This document shows positions 12,641 through 23,509 of a stretch of DNA of 64,000 bases, piece by piece. A model generated the notes under the pieces. It searched no databases. It saw only the letters and a program-made list of their open reading frames with translations, and was not told the DNA's origin. Positions within the stretch are counted from its first letter, which is position 1. Each line of letters begins with the position of its first letter. Location of the stretch: positions 1-64,000 of the forward strand of contig DAHXNV010000009.1 in NCBI GenBank assembly GCA_027365225.1, written 5' to 3'. A program made the translations under genes and the position numbers. This DNA comes from Gammaproteobacteria bacterium (GTDB lineage Bacteria > Pseudomonadota > Gammaproteobacteria > Steroidobacterales > Steroidobacteraceae).

Positions 12641-13992
12641 GCCGGCAACTCCCGCACCGCCTGCGCGAACGACTCGCCGCGGTGCGCGTAGTCGCGGAAC
12701 ATGTCGAGACTGGCGCACGCCGGGGAGAGCAGCACGGTGTCTGCGGGCTCGGCGGCGCGCGCGGCCGCCGCCACCGCCGCGGGCATCGAGGCGCAGACCT
12801 CGCTCGTGCAGACACCGTCGATCGCCCGCGCGATACGCTCGGCGTCGCGGCCGATCAGCACCACGTGCCGCGCCTTGCCGCGCAGCGCCGCCGCGAGCGG
12901 CGTGAAGTCCTGATTCTTGCCCTCGCCGCCGGCGATCAACACCAGCGGGCCGTCCATGCCGCGGATCGCCGCGAGCGTCGCGCCGACGTTCGTGCCCTTG
13001 GAGTCGTCGATGTAGGTGACGCCGCGCACCTCGGCCACCCACTGGGTCCGATGCGGCAGGCCGGTGAACTCCCGCAGCTCCGCCAGCATCGCCGCCCGCG
13101 GCAGCTCGAGCGCCTCGCCGAGGGCGAGCGCCGCGAGCGCGTTGGCCGCGTTGTGCAGGCCGCGCAGGCGCATCTGCGCCACGGGCAACAGCGGCTCGCC
13201 GTGCCGCCCCAGCCACGCACCCTCGCGCTGCAGCACGGTGTAGGCGGCCCCCGCGGCGCCCTGGACCGAGAACCCGAGCACGCGCTGTCCGCGGTGGGTC
13301 ATGCGGGCCACGAGCGCATCGTCGAGGTTGACCACCGCCGTATCGCAGCGCCCGAACACCCGCGCCTTAGACAGCGCGTAGTCCTCCACCGACGCGTAGC
13401 GATCGAGGTGATCGGCGCTGACGTTCAGCACGGCCGCGGCCTTCAGATCGAGCGACTCGGTGGTATCGAGCTGGAAGCTCGACAGCTCGAGCACGTACAG
13501 ATCGGTCGGGCGCGCGCAGCGCTCGGCGGCGGCCAGCAGATCGAGCGCCGGCTCGCCGAGATTGCCGCCGACGCGCACCAGCAGGCCGGCGCGCGCCGCC
13601 ATGCGCCCGAGCAGGGTGGTCACGGTGCTCTTGCCGTTGGTGCCGGTGATCGCCGCCACCGGAGCACTCGCGGCCCGCGCGAACAGCTCGATGTCGCCGA
13701 AGATCTCCAGGCCGCGGCGGCGGGCTTCGGCGAAGAACGGCAGATCGAGCGGCAGTCCCGGCGATGCCAGCACGCACACCGCCTCATCGAGCAGTTGCGC
13801 ATCGAGCCCGCCCAGGCGCACCACGATGTCCGGATCGAGCGCGCGCAGCGGCTCGAGCTGCGGCGGATCGGCGCGCGTGTCGGTCACGGCGAGTCGCCAG
13901 CCGTGCGCGCGCAGATAGCGCGCGCACGCGAGTCCCGTTCGCCCGAGGCCGGCGATCACGGCCGTGGAGGGTTTGTGCGCAACCGTGCTCAT
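12637..13992 (-). CDS. murD: UDP-N-acetylmuramoylalanine--D-glutamate ligase
   Basis: Adds D-Glu to UDP-MurNAc-L-Ala. The 451-residue Mur ligase has the Rossmann start [17 protein letters not shown], the ATP loop [35 protein letters not shown] and [17 protein letters not shown] with GGEGKNQDF. The start is set by the ATGA overlap with mraY at 13989-13992; the open frame continues upstream but without family similarity. Confidence 0.97.
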   Translation of the reverse strand: MSTVAHKPSTAVIAGLGRTGLACARYLRAHGWRLAVTDTRADPPQLEPLRALDPDIVVRLGGLDAQLLDEAVCVLASPGLPLDLPFFAEARRRGLEIFGDIELFARAASAPVAAITGTNGKSTVTTLLGRMAARAGLLVRVGGNLGEPALDLLAAAERCARPTDLYVLELSSFQLDTTESLDLKAAAVLNVSADHLDRYASVEDYALSKARVFGRCDTAVVNLDDALVARMTHRGQRVLGFSVQGAAGAAYTVLQREGAWLGRHGEPLLPVAQMRLRGLHNAANALAALALGEALELPRAAMLAELREFTGLPHRTQWVAEVRGVTYIDDSKGTNVGATLAAIRGMDGPLVLIAGGEGKNQDFTPLAAALRGKARHVVLIGRDAERIARAIDGVCTSEVCASMPAAVAAAARAAEPADTVLLSPACASLDMFRDYAHRGESFAQAVRELPA

Positions 13993-15074
13993 CTGAGTTT
14001 CAGGGTCGCGAGCCCCGCGAGCACCAGGATCAGCGAGATGATCCAGAAGCGCACGATGACTTTCGGCTCGGCCCAGCCCTTGAGCTCGAAATGATGATGG
14101 AGCGGGGCCATGCGGAAGATGCGCCGGCCCGTGAGCTTGAAGGACGCCACCTGCAGGATCACCGAGGCGGTCTCGAGCACGAACACCCCGCCCATCAGCA
14201 GCGCCACCAGCTCCTGGCGCACCATGACGGCGATGACCCCGAGAGCCGCGCCGATCGCGAGCGCGCCGACATCGCCCATGAACACCTGCGCCGGATAGGC
14301 GTTGAACCAGAGAAATCCCAGGCCGGCCCCGGAGAGCGCCGAGCAGAAGATCAACAGCTCGCCGGTGCCCGGGATCGAGGGAATCTCCAGATAGTGGGCG
14401 AACAGCGCATTGCCGCTGGCATAGGCGAAGATGCCGAGCGCGAACGACACGAGCGCCGCCGGCATGATGGCCAGCCCGTCGAGCCCGTCGGTCAGATTGA
14501 CCGCGTTGCTCATGCCGACGGTCATGAGGTAGGCGATGAGGATGTACGCCGGCGCGGGCAGCGGCTCGGCGAACGACTTGAAGAACGGCAGAAACAGGAT
14601 CGTCTGGGCCGGCACCCGCGCCGTGTAGAACAGGACCGCGGCCACCGCCAGGCCCACCACCGACTGATACAGATACTTCCAGCGCGCCGGCAGGCCGCGC
14701 GTATTGCGCACCACCAGTTTCAGGTAATCGTCGATGAAGCCGATCAGGCCGAAGGCGAGCGTCACGATCACCACCAGCCAGATCCGCCGGTTGGTCAGCT
14801 GCGCCCACAGCAGCGTGCTCACCAGCGTCGCCACCAGGATCAGCGTGCCGCCCATGGTGGGCGTGCCGGCCTTGGGCAGATGGCTCTGCGGGCCGTCGGC
14901 GCGCACCACCTGGCCGATCTGATAGCGCGAGAGACGCTGGATCATCGTCGGGCCGATCAGCAGCGAGACCACCAGGGAGGAGCCCATGGCGAGGATCGCG
15001 CGGAAGGTCAGGTAGGAAAAGACGTTGAACCCGGAGTGCCAGGCGACCAGCCGGTGTGCGAGCCAGTAGAGCAT
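13989..15074 (-). CDS. mraY: Phospho-MurNAc-pentapeptide transferase MraY
   Basis: Integral membrane enzyme that joins phospho-MurNAc-pentapeptide to undecaprenyl phosphate, giving lipid I. The 361-residue protein has about ten membrane segments and the catalytic motifs [15 protein letters not shown] (aspartate pair), [13 protein letters not shown] and the late [15 protein letters not shown] and [11 protein letters not shown]. It begins immediately after the murF stop, with no intervening base. Confidence 0.98.
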   Translation of the reverse strand: MLYWLAHRLVAWHSGFNVFSYLTFRAILAMGSSLVVSLLIGPTMIQRLSRYQIGQVVRADGPQSHLPKAGTPTMGGTLILVATLVSTLLWAQLTNRRIWLVVIVTLAFGLIGFIDDYLKLVVRNTRGLPARWKYLYQSVVGLAVAAVLFYTARVPAQTILFLPFFKSFAEPLPAPAYILIAYLMTVGMSNAVNLTDGLDGLAIMPAALVSFALGIFAYASGNALFAHYLEIPSIPGTGELLIFCSALSGAGLGFLWFNAYPAQVFMGDVGALAIGAALGVIAVMVRQELVALLMGGVFVLETASVILQVASFKLTGRRIFRMAPLHHHFELKGWAEPKVIVRFWIISLILVLAGLATLKLR

Positions 15075-16456
15075 TCAGTGCGCCTCCGGCTCTTCGGCGC
15101 CGCCGACCAGCGCCTGCACGACCCGCTCGAGCCGATTGATGCGCGAGCCCTTCACCAGGATGCAGACCCCGGGACCGGCCTCGCCGAGCGCCGCGCGCAG
15201 CGCCTCGGCGAGCACCTCGGCCTCGGGGAACCAGCGCGCGCCGGCGCCGAAGCGCTCGACGGCGAGCGCCGCGAGCGGCCCGGTGGCATAGAGCCGCTCG
15301 ATCCCGTGCTCGCGCGCGAAGTCGCCGATCTGCACGTGCGAGTCCTCGGCAGACGCGCCGAGTTCGGCCATGTCCCCGAGCACCAGCCAGCGTCGCTGCG
15401 GCAGCGAGGCCAACACCTCGATCCCGGAGCGGACCGAGCTGGGATTGGCGTTGTAGGAGTCATCGAGAATCCAGGCGCCCCCTGCGGCGCGCTTCGGCTG
15501 CAGCCGGCCGCTCACCGGGCGCACCGAGGCGAGGCCGGCGCTGATCTGCGCCAGGCTCGCGCCGGCGGCGGCAGCGGCCGCCGCCGCCGCCAGCGCGTTG
15601 AGGACGTTGTGCCGGCCGCCGAAGTGCAGCTCGATCGGCGCGGCGCCGAGGGCGCAGGTGAGGGTGAAGCGGGTCCGGAACCCCGCGCGGGTGAGACTCG
15701 ATTGCGGCTCCCCGGCGCGGAAGTCCGCCGCCGGCGAGAAACCGAACGTGATCCGCCGCGCGGCGGTCATCTCGCCCCAGAGCTGCAGAAACGGATCGTC
15801 GGCGTTCAGTACCGCGGTGGCGGCAGGCTCCAGGCCCGCGACCGCCTCGCCCTCGGCGCGCGCCACGCCGGCCAAGGTACCGAAGCCCTCGAGGTGCTCG
15901 GCGCCCGCGTTGGTGATCAGACCGACCGTCGGACGGGCGATGCGCACCAGCTCGGCGACTTCCCCGGCGCGATTGGCGCCCATCTCGATCACCGCGCCGC
16001 GATGCTCGGGCTCGAGCCGCAGCAGCGTCAGCGGCACGCCGATGTGATTGTTGAGGTTGCCGCGGGTCGCGAGGCACTCGCCACGCTGGCCGAGGATGGC
16101 CGCGGTCATCTCCTTGGTCGTCGTCTTGCCGTTGCTGCCGGCGACACCGATCACGGGGATGGGCAGCGCGGCGCGCCGCGCCTGCGCGGCGCGCTGCAGG
16201 GCCTGCAGCGTGTCGGCCACCACGATCTGCGCCGCCGCCAGCGGCTGCTCGCGCTCGAGCACCACCCCGGCGGCGCCGCGCTCGAGCGCCACGGCCAGGA
16301 ACTGCGCGCCATCGAAACGCGGCCCGCGCAGCGCGACGAACAGCTCGCCGCCGCGCAGCGTGCGGGTGTCGATCGAGACGCCCGTGAACGGGCGATCCTC
16401 CCCGCGCAGCCCACCGCCGCAGTCGCGCGCGAACTGAGCCAGCGTACGAGTCAGGC

Positions 16457-16460
<4 letters not shown>
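15075..16460 (-). CDS. murF: UDP-MurNAc-tripeptide--D-Ala-D-Ala ligase
   Basis: Completes the pentapeptide by adding D-Ala-D-Ala made by Ddl. The 461-residue Mur ligase has VSIDTRTLRGGELFVALRG, the ATP loop [39 protein letters not shown] and DDSYNANPSSVRSGIEVL. The start overlaps the murE stop as ATGA and the stop abuts mraY directly. Confidence 0.97.
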
Positions 16461-17979
<1,519 letters not shown>

Positions 17980-17983
<4 letters not shown>

Positions 17984-19698
17984 TGCAGCACCGGACCTTG
18001 CAGCGTGTTTCCAGGCCCGAGCGGCTGATCGGGCGCCACCGCCAGCAGGCGCAGCGCCCGGCCGATCACCGTATGGAATACCGGCGCGGAGACGTCTCCG
18101 CCGTAGTACAGGCCGGCGCTCGGCTCCTTGATCACCACCACGGCGGCAAGCCGCGGACGATTCACCGGCGCGACGCCGGCAAATACCGCCGTGTAGAGGT
18201 GGTGGCGGTAGCGGCCCCCGACGTCGATCCAGGAGGTGCCGGTCTTGCCCGCCACGATGTAGCCCGGAATGGCCGCCGCCGGGGCCGTGCCATGCGGGCT
18301 CGCCACCCCGAGCATCATATGCAGCAGCTCGCGAGCGAGCGCCGCCGGCATGATGCGCCGGCCGGGCGGCGGGGTGTTCTCGCGCAGGAACGAGATCGGC
18401 CGCTCGAGGCCGAACGCCCCGAGCGTCGCATAGGCGTGGGCCAACTGCAGGGCCGTCACCGTCAAGCCGTAGCCGTGCGACATGGTGGCGATGCGGATCG
18501 GGCGCCAATCCTTGTACGGCAACAGCGCGCCGGTGGGCTCGCCGGGATAGCCCGGGGCCGCGAGACGCCCGAAGCCGAAATCATGCAGGGTCTTCCAGAT
18601 GAGCGAGCGCGGAAGCGACAGCGCGACATGCGCCATGCCGACATTGGAGCTCACCGCGAGGATGGTGGCGATGTCGATGGGGCCGAGATCCGTCTCGTCG
18701 CGGAATATGTGGCCCTGCACATCGATGTATCCGGGCGAGGTGTTGACGATGCTGTGGTCGTTGTAGCGCCCGCTCATCAGCGCGGCGGCGATGAAGAACG
18801 GCTTGATGGAGGAGCCGGGCGCGAACGTATAGTCGATCGCGCGGTTCATATACAGCTGCGGCAGCAGCTGCGCGCGATCATTGGGATTGAACGGCGGCTG
18901 GTCGACCATGGCGAGCACCTCGCCGGTGTCGACGTCGATGATCACCATGCAGCCCGAGCGCGCGCGCTGCGCCACGATCGCGGCCTTCAGCGCCCGGTAG
19001 GCCAGATACTGGATGCGCATGTCGATCGAGAGCACCAGATTGTGCCCCGGACGGGCGGGGCGGATGCTGTCGACCTGCTGGACGATCTGGCCGTAGCGGT
19101 CCTCGATCACGCGCTTCTCGCCGTCGATGCCGGTCAGCCACGAGTTGTATTCGAGCTCCAGGCCGGACTCGCCCTGGTCCTTCATGTTGGTGAAGCCGAT
19201 CAGCTGCCCGGTCACCTCCCCGGCCGGGTAGTAGCGCCGGTAGGCGCGCCGCAGGTAGACCCCCGGAATGCCGAGCGCCTTGATGGCGTGCGCGCGCGGC
19301 GGGGGAAGTTGGCGCGCGACGTAGAGAAATTGCAGATTGGCGTTGCTGCTGATGTCGCTCCAGAGCGTCGCGGGATCGAAGCGGAGGGCCTGGGCGAGCT
19401 CGGCGACGCCGCCGTTGGCCTGCAGGATCTGTTTGGGATTGACCCAGATCGAATCGACCGGGGCGCTGACCGCGAGCGGCTGGCCGTGCCGGTCGGTGAT
19501 GACGCCCCGATGCGCCGCAACCGAGACCACGCGCAGAAAGCGCTCGTCCCCCTGGCGCGAGAGAAAGGTGTAATCGACCAGCTGCAGATCGACGGCGCGG
19601 CCCACCAGCACGAGCGAGATGAGCACGAGCGCCCCGAGCAGCAGTTGGGCCCGCCAGCGGTAGGCGGGCGGACGCGCTCGGGCGCGACGCGACTTCAT
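17980..19698 (-). CDS. ftsI: Septal transpeptidase FtsI (PBP3)
   Basis: Class B penicillin-binding protein that cross-links septal peptidoglycan with FtsW. The 572-residue protein has a basic N-terminus, one membrane anchor (about residues 18-34), a dimerisation domain from RGVITDRHGQPLAVS, and a transpeptidase domain with SxxK at 296-299 (GSSIKP), SxN at 350-352 and KTG at 485-487. The ATG at 19696-19698 overlaps the ftsL stop as ATGA; the longer open frame upstream belongs to other genes. Confidence 0.97.
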
Positions 19699-19976
19699 GG
19701 GCGCACGACCACGATGTGCGCGGGCGATGGCATTCGCATGTGCAGCCGGCGCGCGGCCACGCTCTCGATCAGCGCATGGGTCGACCAGGCGCTCTCCTCG
19801 AGCTGCAGCTGGCCCCACTGCACATCCAGGGCGTCGCGCCGGTGCCTGAGCTGCTCCAAATGGATGAACAGCTCCCGCGAGCGATAGCGGCAGTACACCA
19901 CCCCCATCCCGGACGCGAGCACCGCCAGCCACAGCGCAGCCACCGCCAGCCCGAATGTCGCCCGCGTCTTCTTCAC
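19695..19976 (-). CDS. ftsL: Cell division protein FtsL
   Basis: A 93-residue bitopic membrane protein of the FtsQLB complex. It shows a short basic cytoplasmic end (MKKTRATF), one transmembrane helix (about 8-28) and a periplasmic coiled coil with a leucine-zipper-like LEQLRHRRDALDVQWGQL, followed by the usual ESAWSTHALIESVAARRLHM. Sequence identity in this family is low, but size, topology and position between rsmH and ftsI with ATGA overlaps on both sides make the call firm. Confidence 0.93.
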   Translation of the reverse strand: MKKTRATFGLAVAALWLAVLASGMGVVYCRYRSRELFIHLEQLRHRRDALDVQWGQLQLEESAWSTHALIESVAARRLHMRMPSPAHIVVVRP

Positions 19977-20899
19977 GCGATCTTCTCCGCGACCCGCAGC
20001 AGCGCGCTGCGCGCCCGGGGGTTGCGCGCCACCTCGGCTTGGCCGGCACGGAGCTTGCGCCCGATCCGCCGCAGCCGCGGCGCGAGCTGCGGGGGCACCG
20101 CCGGCAGATCCGCCAGCGCCGGATCGAGTTGCGCATGGCGCGCGATGAATTGCTTGACCAGGCGGTCCTCGACGGAATGAAAGCCGATCACCACGAGCCG
20201 TCCGCTCGGGGCGAGCACCTCGAGCGCCGCGGCCAGTCCCCGCTCGAGCTGTCCCAACTCGTCGTTGATGTACATCCGCAATGCTTGGAACGTACGGGTG
20301 GCGGGATGTTTCCCGGGCTCGCGCGTGCGCACCGCCCGCGCCACGAGCTCGGCCAGCTCGACGGTGCGCTCGATGGGCGCATGCTCACGGGCGGCGACGA
20401 TCGCCTGGGCCACCCGGCGCGCGAACCGTTCCTCGCCGTAGGTCGCGATCACCTGCCGAATCTCCTCAACGCCGGCGCGCGCAAGCCACGCGGACACGGC
20501 CTCCCCGCGCATCGGGTCCATGCGCATATCGAGCGGGCCGTCGGCCCGAAAGCTGAACCCGCGCGCCGGCTGATCGAGCTGCGGCGAGGACACGCCGAGA
20601 TCGAACAGCACGCCGCGGCAGGGGCGGCCGCCGGCATGGACCGACACCAGCTCGGCGAGTTGCGCGAACGGCGCGTGCACCAGTGTGAGCCGCGTCTCGA
20701 GCGCAAAGCGCGTCCGCCCGGCCGCGATGGCCTCGGGATCCCGGTCGATCGCGAGCACACGGCCTTCTCGACCCAGGGCCTGGAGTATGAGTGCCGTATG
20801 ACCGCCTCGCCCGAACGTCGCATCGACATAGAAGCCATTCGCCTCGAGGACCAATGCCGCGAGCGCTTCGGCGCCGAGCACCGGAATATGCTCAGCCAC
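19973..20899 (-). CDS. rsmH: 16S rRNA (cytosine1402-N4)-methyltransferase RsmH
   Basis: Methylates N4 of C1402 in 16S rRNA, the nucleotide whose 2'-O is modified by RsmI, also encoded here. The 308-residue protein begins with GTG and the canonical AEHIPVLGAEAL, and has the SAM-binding DATFGRGGHTALIL, LFDLGVSSPQLDQPARGFSF, RTFQALRMYINDELGQLE and FHSVEDRLVK motifs. The ribosome site before the GTG is weak; the short ORF at 20956-21078 lies just upstream. Confidence 0.97.
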   Translation of the reverse strand: MAEHIPVLGAEALAALVLEANGFYVDATFGRGGHTALILQALGREGRVLAIDRDPEAIAAGRTRFALETRLTLVHAPFAQLAELVSVHAGGRPCRGVLFDLGVSSPQLDQPARGFSFRADGPLDMRMDPMRGEAVSAWLARAGVEEIRQVIATYGEERFARRVAQAIVAAREHAPIERTVELAELVARAVRTREPGKHPATRTFQALRMYINDELGQLERGLAAALEVLAPSGRLVVIGFHSVEDRLVKQFIARHAQLDPALADLPAVPPQLAPRLRRIGRKLRAGQAEVARNPRARSALLRVAEKIA

Positions 20900-20955
20900 G
20901 CCGGAAGCGGTCGCGAGCGACCCCCCGCAGTGCTCGATTCATGGGCCGTGCCCGC

Positions 20956-21078
20956 TCACACATCGCGAACCACCTTGCCCGCCTCAGCCTCTGACTGCGC
21001 GAGTGCGGCGCGGCGCACCGCCCGTGCCTCGGAGCATTGCGCCGCACCGACCGCCCACGTCCCGTCGTTCCCTGTCAT
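20956..21078 (-). CDS. Candidate small ORF between mraZ and rsmH (40 aa)
   Basis: The 227-base gap between mraZ and rsmH holds an ATG (21076-21078) preceded by GAGGAG with a five-base spacer, one of the strongest ribosome sites in the cluster. The frame runs 40 codons (MTGNDGTWAVGAAQ ... KVVRDV) to TGA at 20956. The product has no membrane segment or known motif and is Ala/Arg/Glu rich. It would be co-transcribed with dcw. I do not recognise a homologue; it may be a small protein, a leader coupled to rsmH, or chance in GC-rich DNA. Confidence 0.4.
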   Translation of the reverse strand: MTGNDGTWAVGAAQCSEARAVRRAALAQSEAEAGKVVRDV

Positions 21079-21126
21079 CACAACTCCTCGCAACGCCGGC
21101 GATCCTCGCGGGCGCCGCGCGGCGCC

Positions 21127-21579
21127 TCAAAGCGACAGCGTTTCCAGCTCCGAGGGCAGATCCGTGGCCGCCTGTTCCGCCTTGCGCCACTCCTCCAGCC
21201 GCTCGCCCCAAATCAACTCGTCCCACAGCTCGAATCGATTGCCCTGTCCGATCAACATGCCGTGATGCCCTAGACCGGCATACGCGCGCAGCTCCGGCGG
21301 CAGCAGCATCCGGCCGTGGCCGTCGAGCTCCAGATCCGTCGCATGGCCGACCATGAGCCGCTGCAGCCGCCGCGCCTGCGCATGCAGGCTCGGCAGGGTC
21401 ATCAGCTTCGACTCGATCAGATCCCATTCGGGCAACGGGTAGATGAGCAGGCAGCGATCCCGGTCCACGGTCACCACGAGCTTTCCCTGGGCGCGTTCGG
21501 TGATCTGCTCCCGATAGCGGGTCGGCATGACCATCCGGCCTTTGTCATCCAGGGTGATTTTGGTGGCGCCGCGAAACAT
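21127..21579 (-). CDS. mraZ: Transcriptional regulator MraZ
   Basis: MraZ is the ring-forming AbrB-like repressor of its own dcw operon. The 150-residue protein carries two SpoVT/AbrB-like repeats, marked by LDDKGRMVMPTRYRE and ELDGHGRMLLPPELR. I start it at ATG 21577-21579 (MFRGATKITLDDKGR), the canonical N-terminus; an upstream in-frame start would run into the operator repeats. It is the first gene of the cluster, and the operator is 22-60 bases upstream. Confidence 0.96.
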   Translation of the reverse strand: MFRGATKITLDDKGRMVMPTRYREQITERAQGKLVVTVDRDRCLLIYPLPEWDLIESKLMTLPSLHAQARRLQRLMVGHATDLELDGHGRMLLPPELRAYAGLGHHGMLIGQGNRFELWDELIWGERLEEWRKAEQAATDLPSELETLSL

Positions 21580-21600
21580 GGATCTCGAGCGAGGATGAAT

Positions 21601-21663
21601 CCCATCCCCTCCCACTCTTTCCCACTTCGTCCCACTATAGGAATCGCGGGCGCGCTATGTCAA
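21601..21663 (-). promoter_or_regulatory. dcw promoter with MraZ-box operator
   Basis: On the minus strand TTGACA (21658-21663) and TATAGT (21634-21639) are 18 bases apart, a good sigma-70 promoter. Directly downstream are four phased repeats, GTGGG at 21631-35, 21621-25 and 21611-15 and ATGGG at 21601-05, exactly 10 bases apart. Repeats of TGGG at one-turn spacing are the known MraZ target, and the first overlaps the -10 edge, so MraZ binding should block initiation. Confidence 0.88.
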
Positions 21664-21729
21664 TTGAATTAACGTGAAAAGGTCATATGCGCGTTGAGTT
21701 ATGTCGCACGTGTCGCCGGGCATCAACAG

Positions 21730-21762
21730 CGCTGATTTTAGCATTCATCTTCTGAATCAGCG
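21730..21762. repeat. Inverted repeat downstream of yraN
   Basis: CGCTGATT (21730-21737) and AATCAGCG (21755-21762) form an 8-base inverted repeat with a 17-base loop, between the yraN stop and the mraZ promoter. No T run follows. It could protect the yraN transcript end or be an operator; it is too loose to call a terminator. Confidence 0.35.
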
Positions 21763-21790
21763 GGTTGTGACCTTAATCTTATCCAATGTA

Positions 21791-22222
21791 TTAGATGCCG
21801 CCGGCGCCGCCGTCGGCCGAGAACGCATGTTTGATCCACTCGATGCGCGGTTGCGCCGTCCCGGGCGCCTCGACCGTCACCACGTCGAAGCGCAGCCGCC
21901 AGTGCGCCCACTGGGGCCGTGTCTGCAGCAGTCTCGAGGCCGCCCGCAGCAGGCGGGTCCGTTTGCGCCCATCGACGCTGGCGGCCGCGCCGCCAAAGGC
22001 CTGAGAGGCCCGTGAGCGGACCTCGATCACGGCGAGCTCCTCACCGCAGCGCGCGACGATATCCAGCTCGCCGCAGCGACAGCGAAAGTTGCACAAGAGA
22101 ACCTCGGCGCCCTGCGCCCGCAGGAATTGCGCCGCCGCGCGCTCCGCGGCGCAACCGGTGCGCCGGGCGGCAGCGGCCCTACGTCCCCGCTCAGTGGCGG
22201 GGCAGAATCCGGATCTGCCCAT
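21791..22222 (-). CDS. yraN: YraN-family (UPF0102) endonuclease-like protein
   Basis: A 143-residue UPF0102 protein with a restriction-endonuclease-like core: GCAAERAAAQFLRAQGAEVLLCNFRCRCGELDIVA is represented here by the pattern of conserved N-R, GELDIVA and VIEVRSRAS. In this family the E-D-E-x-R residues resemble a nuclease site, but the biological role is not settled. The assigned ATG overlaps the end of lpoA by 32 bases, so a later start is possible. It is the second gene of an lpoA-yraN pair, as in many gammaproteobacteria. Confidence 0.88.
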   Translation of the reverse strand: MGRSGFCPATERGRRAAAARRTGCAAERAAAQFLRAQGAEVLLCNFRCRCGELDIVARCGEELAVIEVRSRASQAFGGAAASVDGRKRTRLLRAASRLLQTRPQWAHWRLRFDVVTVEAPGTAQPRIEWIKHAFSADGGAGGI

Positions 22223-23435
22223 TTTTCAGCTTCGCCCAGATCAGACCGCGATGAATGTGGCCGCGCGGCCCCAGCCGCAACCGTCCTGTCAGGCCGTTCG
22301 GATCGATCAGTCCGCCGGGACCGACATGGCCCTCGAGCAGCGCCACCGTGAGGTGATAGGCATCGAACCCGAACGCGAACAGTCGGCCCAGATGCGGGCC
22401 GCCGGCCGGCCAGGCCGCTCGGGCGGCGGCCCGCACGGCATCGGGAAGCGGGCCGCCGAGCATCCACGGCATGTCGAGAAACCGCAGGCCGTCGAGATTC
22501 TCGTTGGCCGTCGGATCGGGCACGAACGCGTCGGAGGTGGAATACGTGGGCACGCCGTTGGCGTAGAAAAAGCGCAGCTCCGGCTCGATCTGCCGCTCGG
22601 CGCTCGCCGGCGCCGGGGCGAAGATGAACTGGATGTCCTGGCGCCGGCGCGGAACGAACTTCAACGGCATCCCGAACAGCGACTCCAGGTCCCGCAGCCG
22701 CTGGTAGCTCTGGTTGATCAGCAGCACGTGCGTGATCGGCCCGGCATAATCGTTGCGGCTCAGATCGATGCGCGTGGTGGCGAGCAGCCGGCCCCCGCCG
22801 GCCTGGAACTGCTGGCTGAACGCATCGAGCACCCGCGTGCCCCAGGGGCCCGAGGGCACGATGGCGATCCCGACCCGATGACCATCGGCCAACACGCGCC
22901 GCGCCACCATCCGCGCCTCGGCGGTCGGCGAAAGGGCGAACTGGAAGAAGCGCTGCGGGGCACGCGTGCCGTGCGGGAGGAAATTCAGCGCAAGCATCGG
23001 CGGATGCGCCGTGCCCTCGGCCACGGCGGCGGCGGCGGCCACGTTGGGACGGGTGAGCGGACCGACGATGAAATCCGCGCCATGGCGCACGGCGCGCTCG
23101 ATCAGGCTGTGCATCGAGCCTGCCGTCGCCGTGTTGTAGATGCGCACGTGCGGCCGCTGCGCCGGCGGCAACTGGTAATACGCGGTGAGGAAGCCGTCCC
23201 GCACGCTCTGCCCCGCGCCGGAGAGCGGACCGCTCTGCGGCAGCAGCAGCGCGATGCGCACCTCGGGCAGGGGAATCCGGACCGCCCGCACGCGCGGCCG
23301 GGGAACGCGCGGGCGCCTCGACACCGCAGCGCGGGGGACGCTCTTGGAGGGCACGTACGGGCGCACCGCGGTGGCGCACCCGGCGATCAGCGCTGCGGCC
23401 GCGCACAGCGCGGCCAGCCGGAACGTTCGCTGCAT
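22191..23435 (-). CDS. lpoA: Penicillin-binding protein activator LpoA-like lipoprotein (short form)
   Basis: LpoA is an outer-membrane lipoprotein that stimulates PBP1A. The start at ATG 23433-23435 gives a lipoprotein signal peptide with lipobox LIAGC (Cys20). The rest is the LppC / periplasmic-binding-protein-like domain, beginning VRIALLLPQSGPLSGAGQSVRDGF. At 414 residues it lacks the N-terminal TPR half of E. coli LpoA (about 680 residues); only about 50 residues, rich in Arg and Pro, separate the lipid anchor from the domain. It is divergent from rsmI and overlaps yraN. Confidence 0.87.
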   Translation of the reverse strand: MQRTFRLAALCAAAALIAGCATAVRPYVPSKSVPRAAVSRRPRVPRPRVRAVRIPLPEVRIALLLPQSGPLSGAGQSVRDGFLTAYYQLPPAQRPHVRIYNTATAGSMHSLIERAVRHGADFIVGPLTRPNVAAAAAVAEGTAHPPMLALNFLPHGTRAPQRFFQFALSPTAEARMVARRVLADGHRVGIAIVPSGPWGTRVLDAFSQQFQAGGGRLLATTRIDLSRNDYAGPITHVLLINQSYQRLRDLESLFGMPLKFVPRRRQDIQFIFAPAPASAERQIEPELRFFYANGVPTYSTSDAFVPDPTANENLDGLRFLDMPWMLGGPLPDAVRAAARAAWPAGGPHLGRLFAFGFDAYHLTVALLEGHVGPGGLIDPNGLTGRLRLGPRGHIHRGLIWAKLKNGQIRILPRH

Positions 23436-23509
23436 GATGGGCAAGCCTTTCACTGCCGGTTCCTTTAGGGTCAAGATTACCTCTCATCGGGCTTAGCGCG
23501 AGAATTAAA

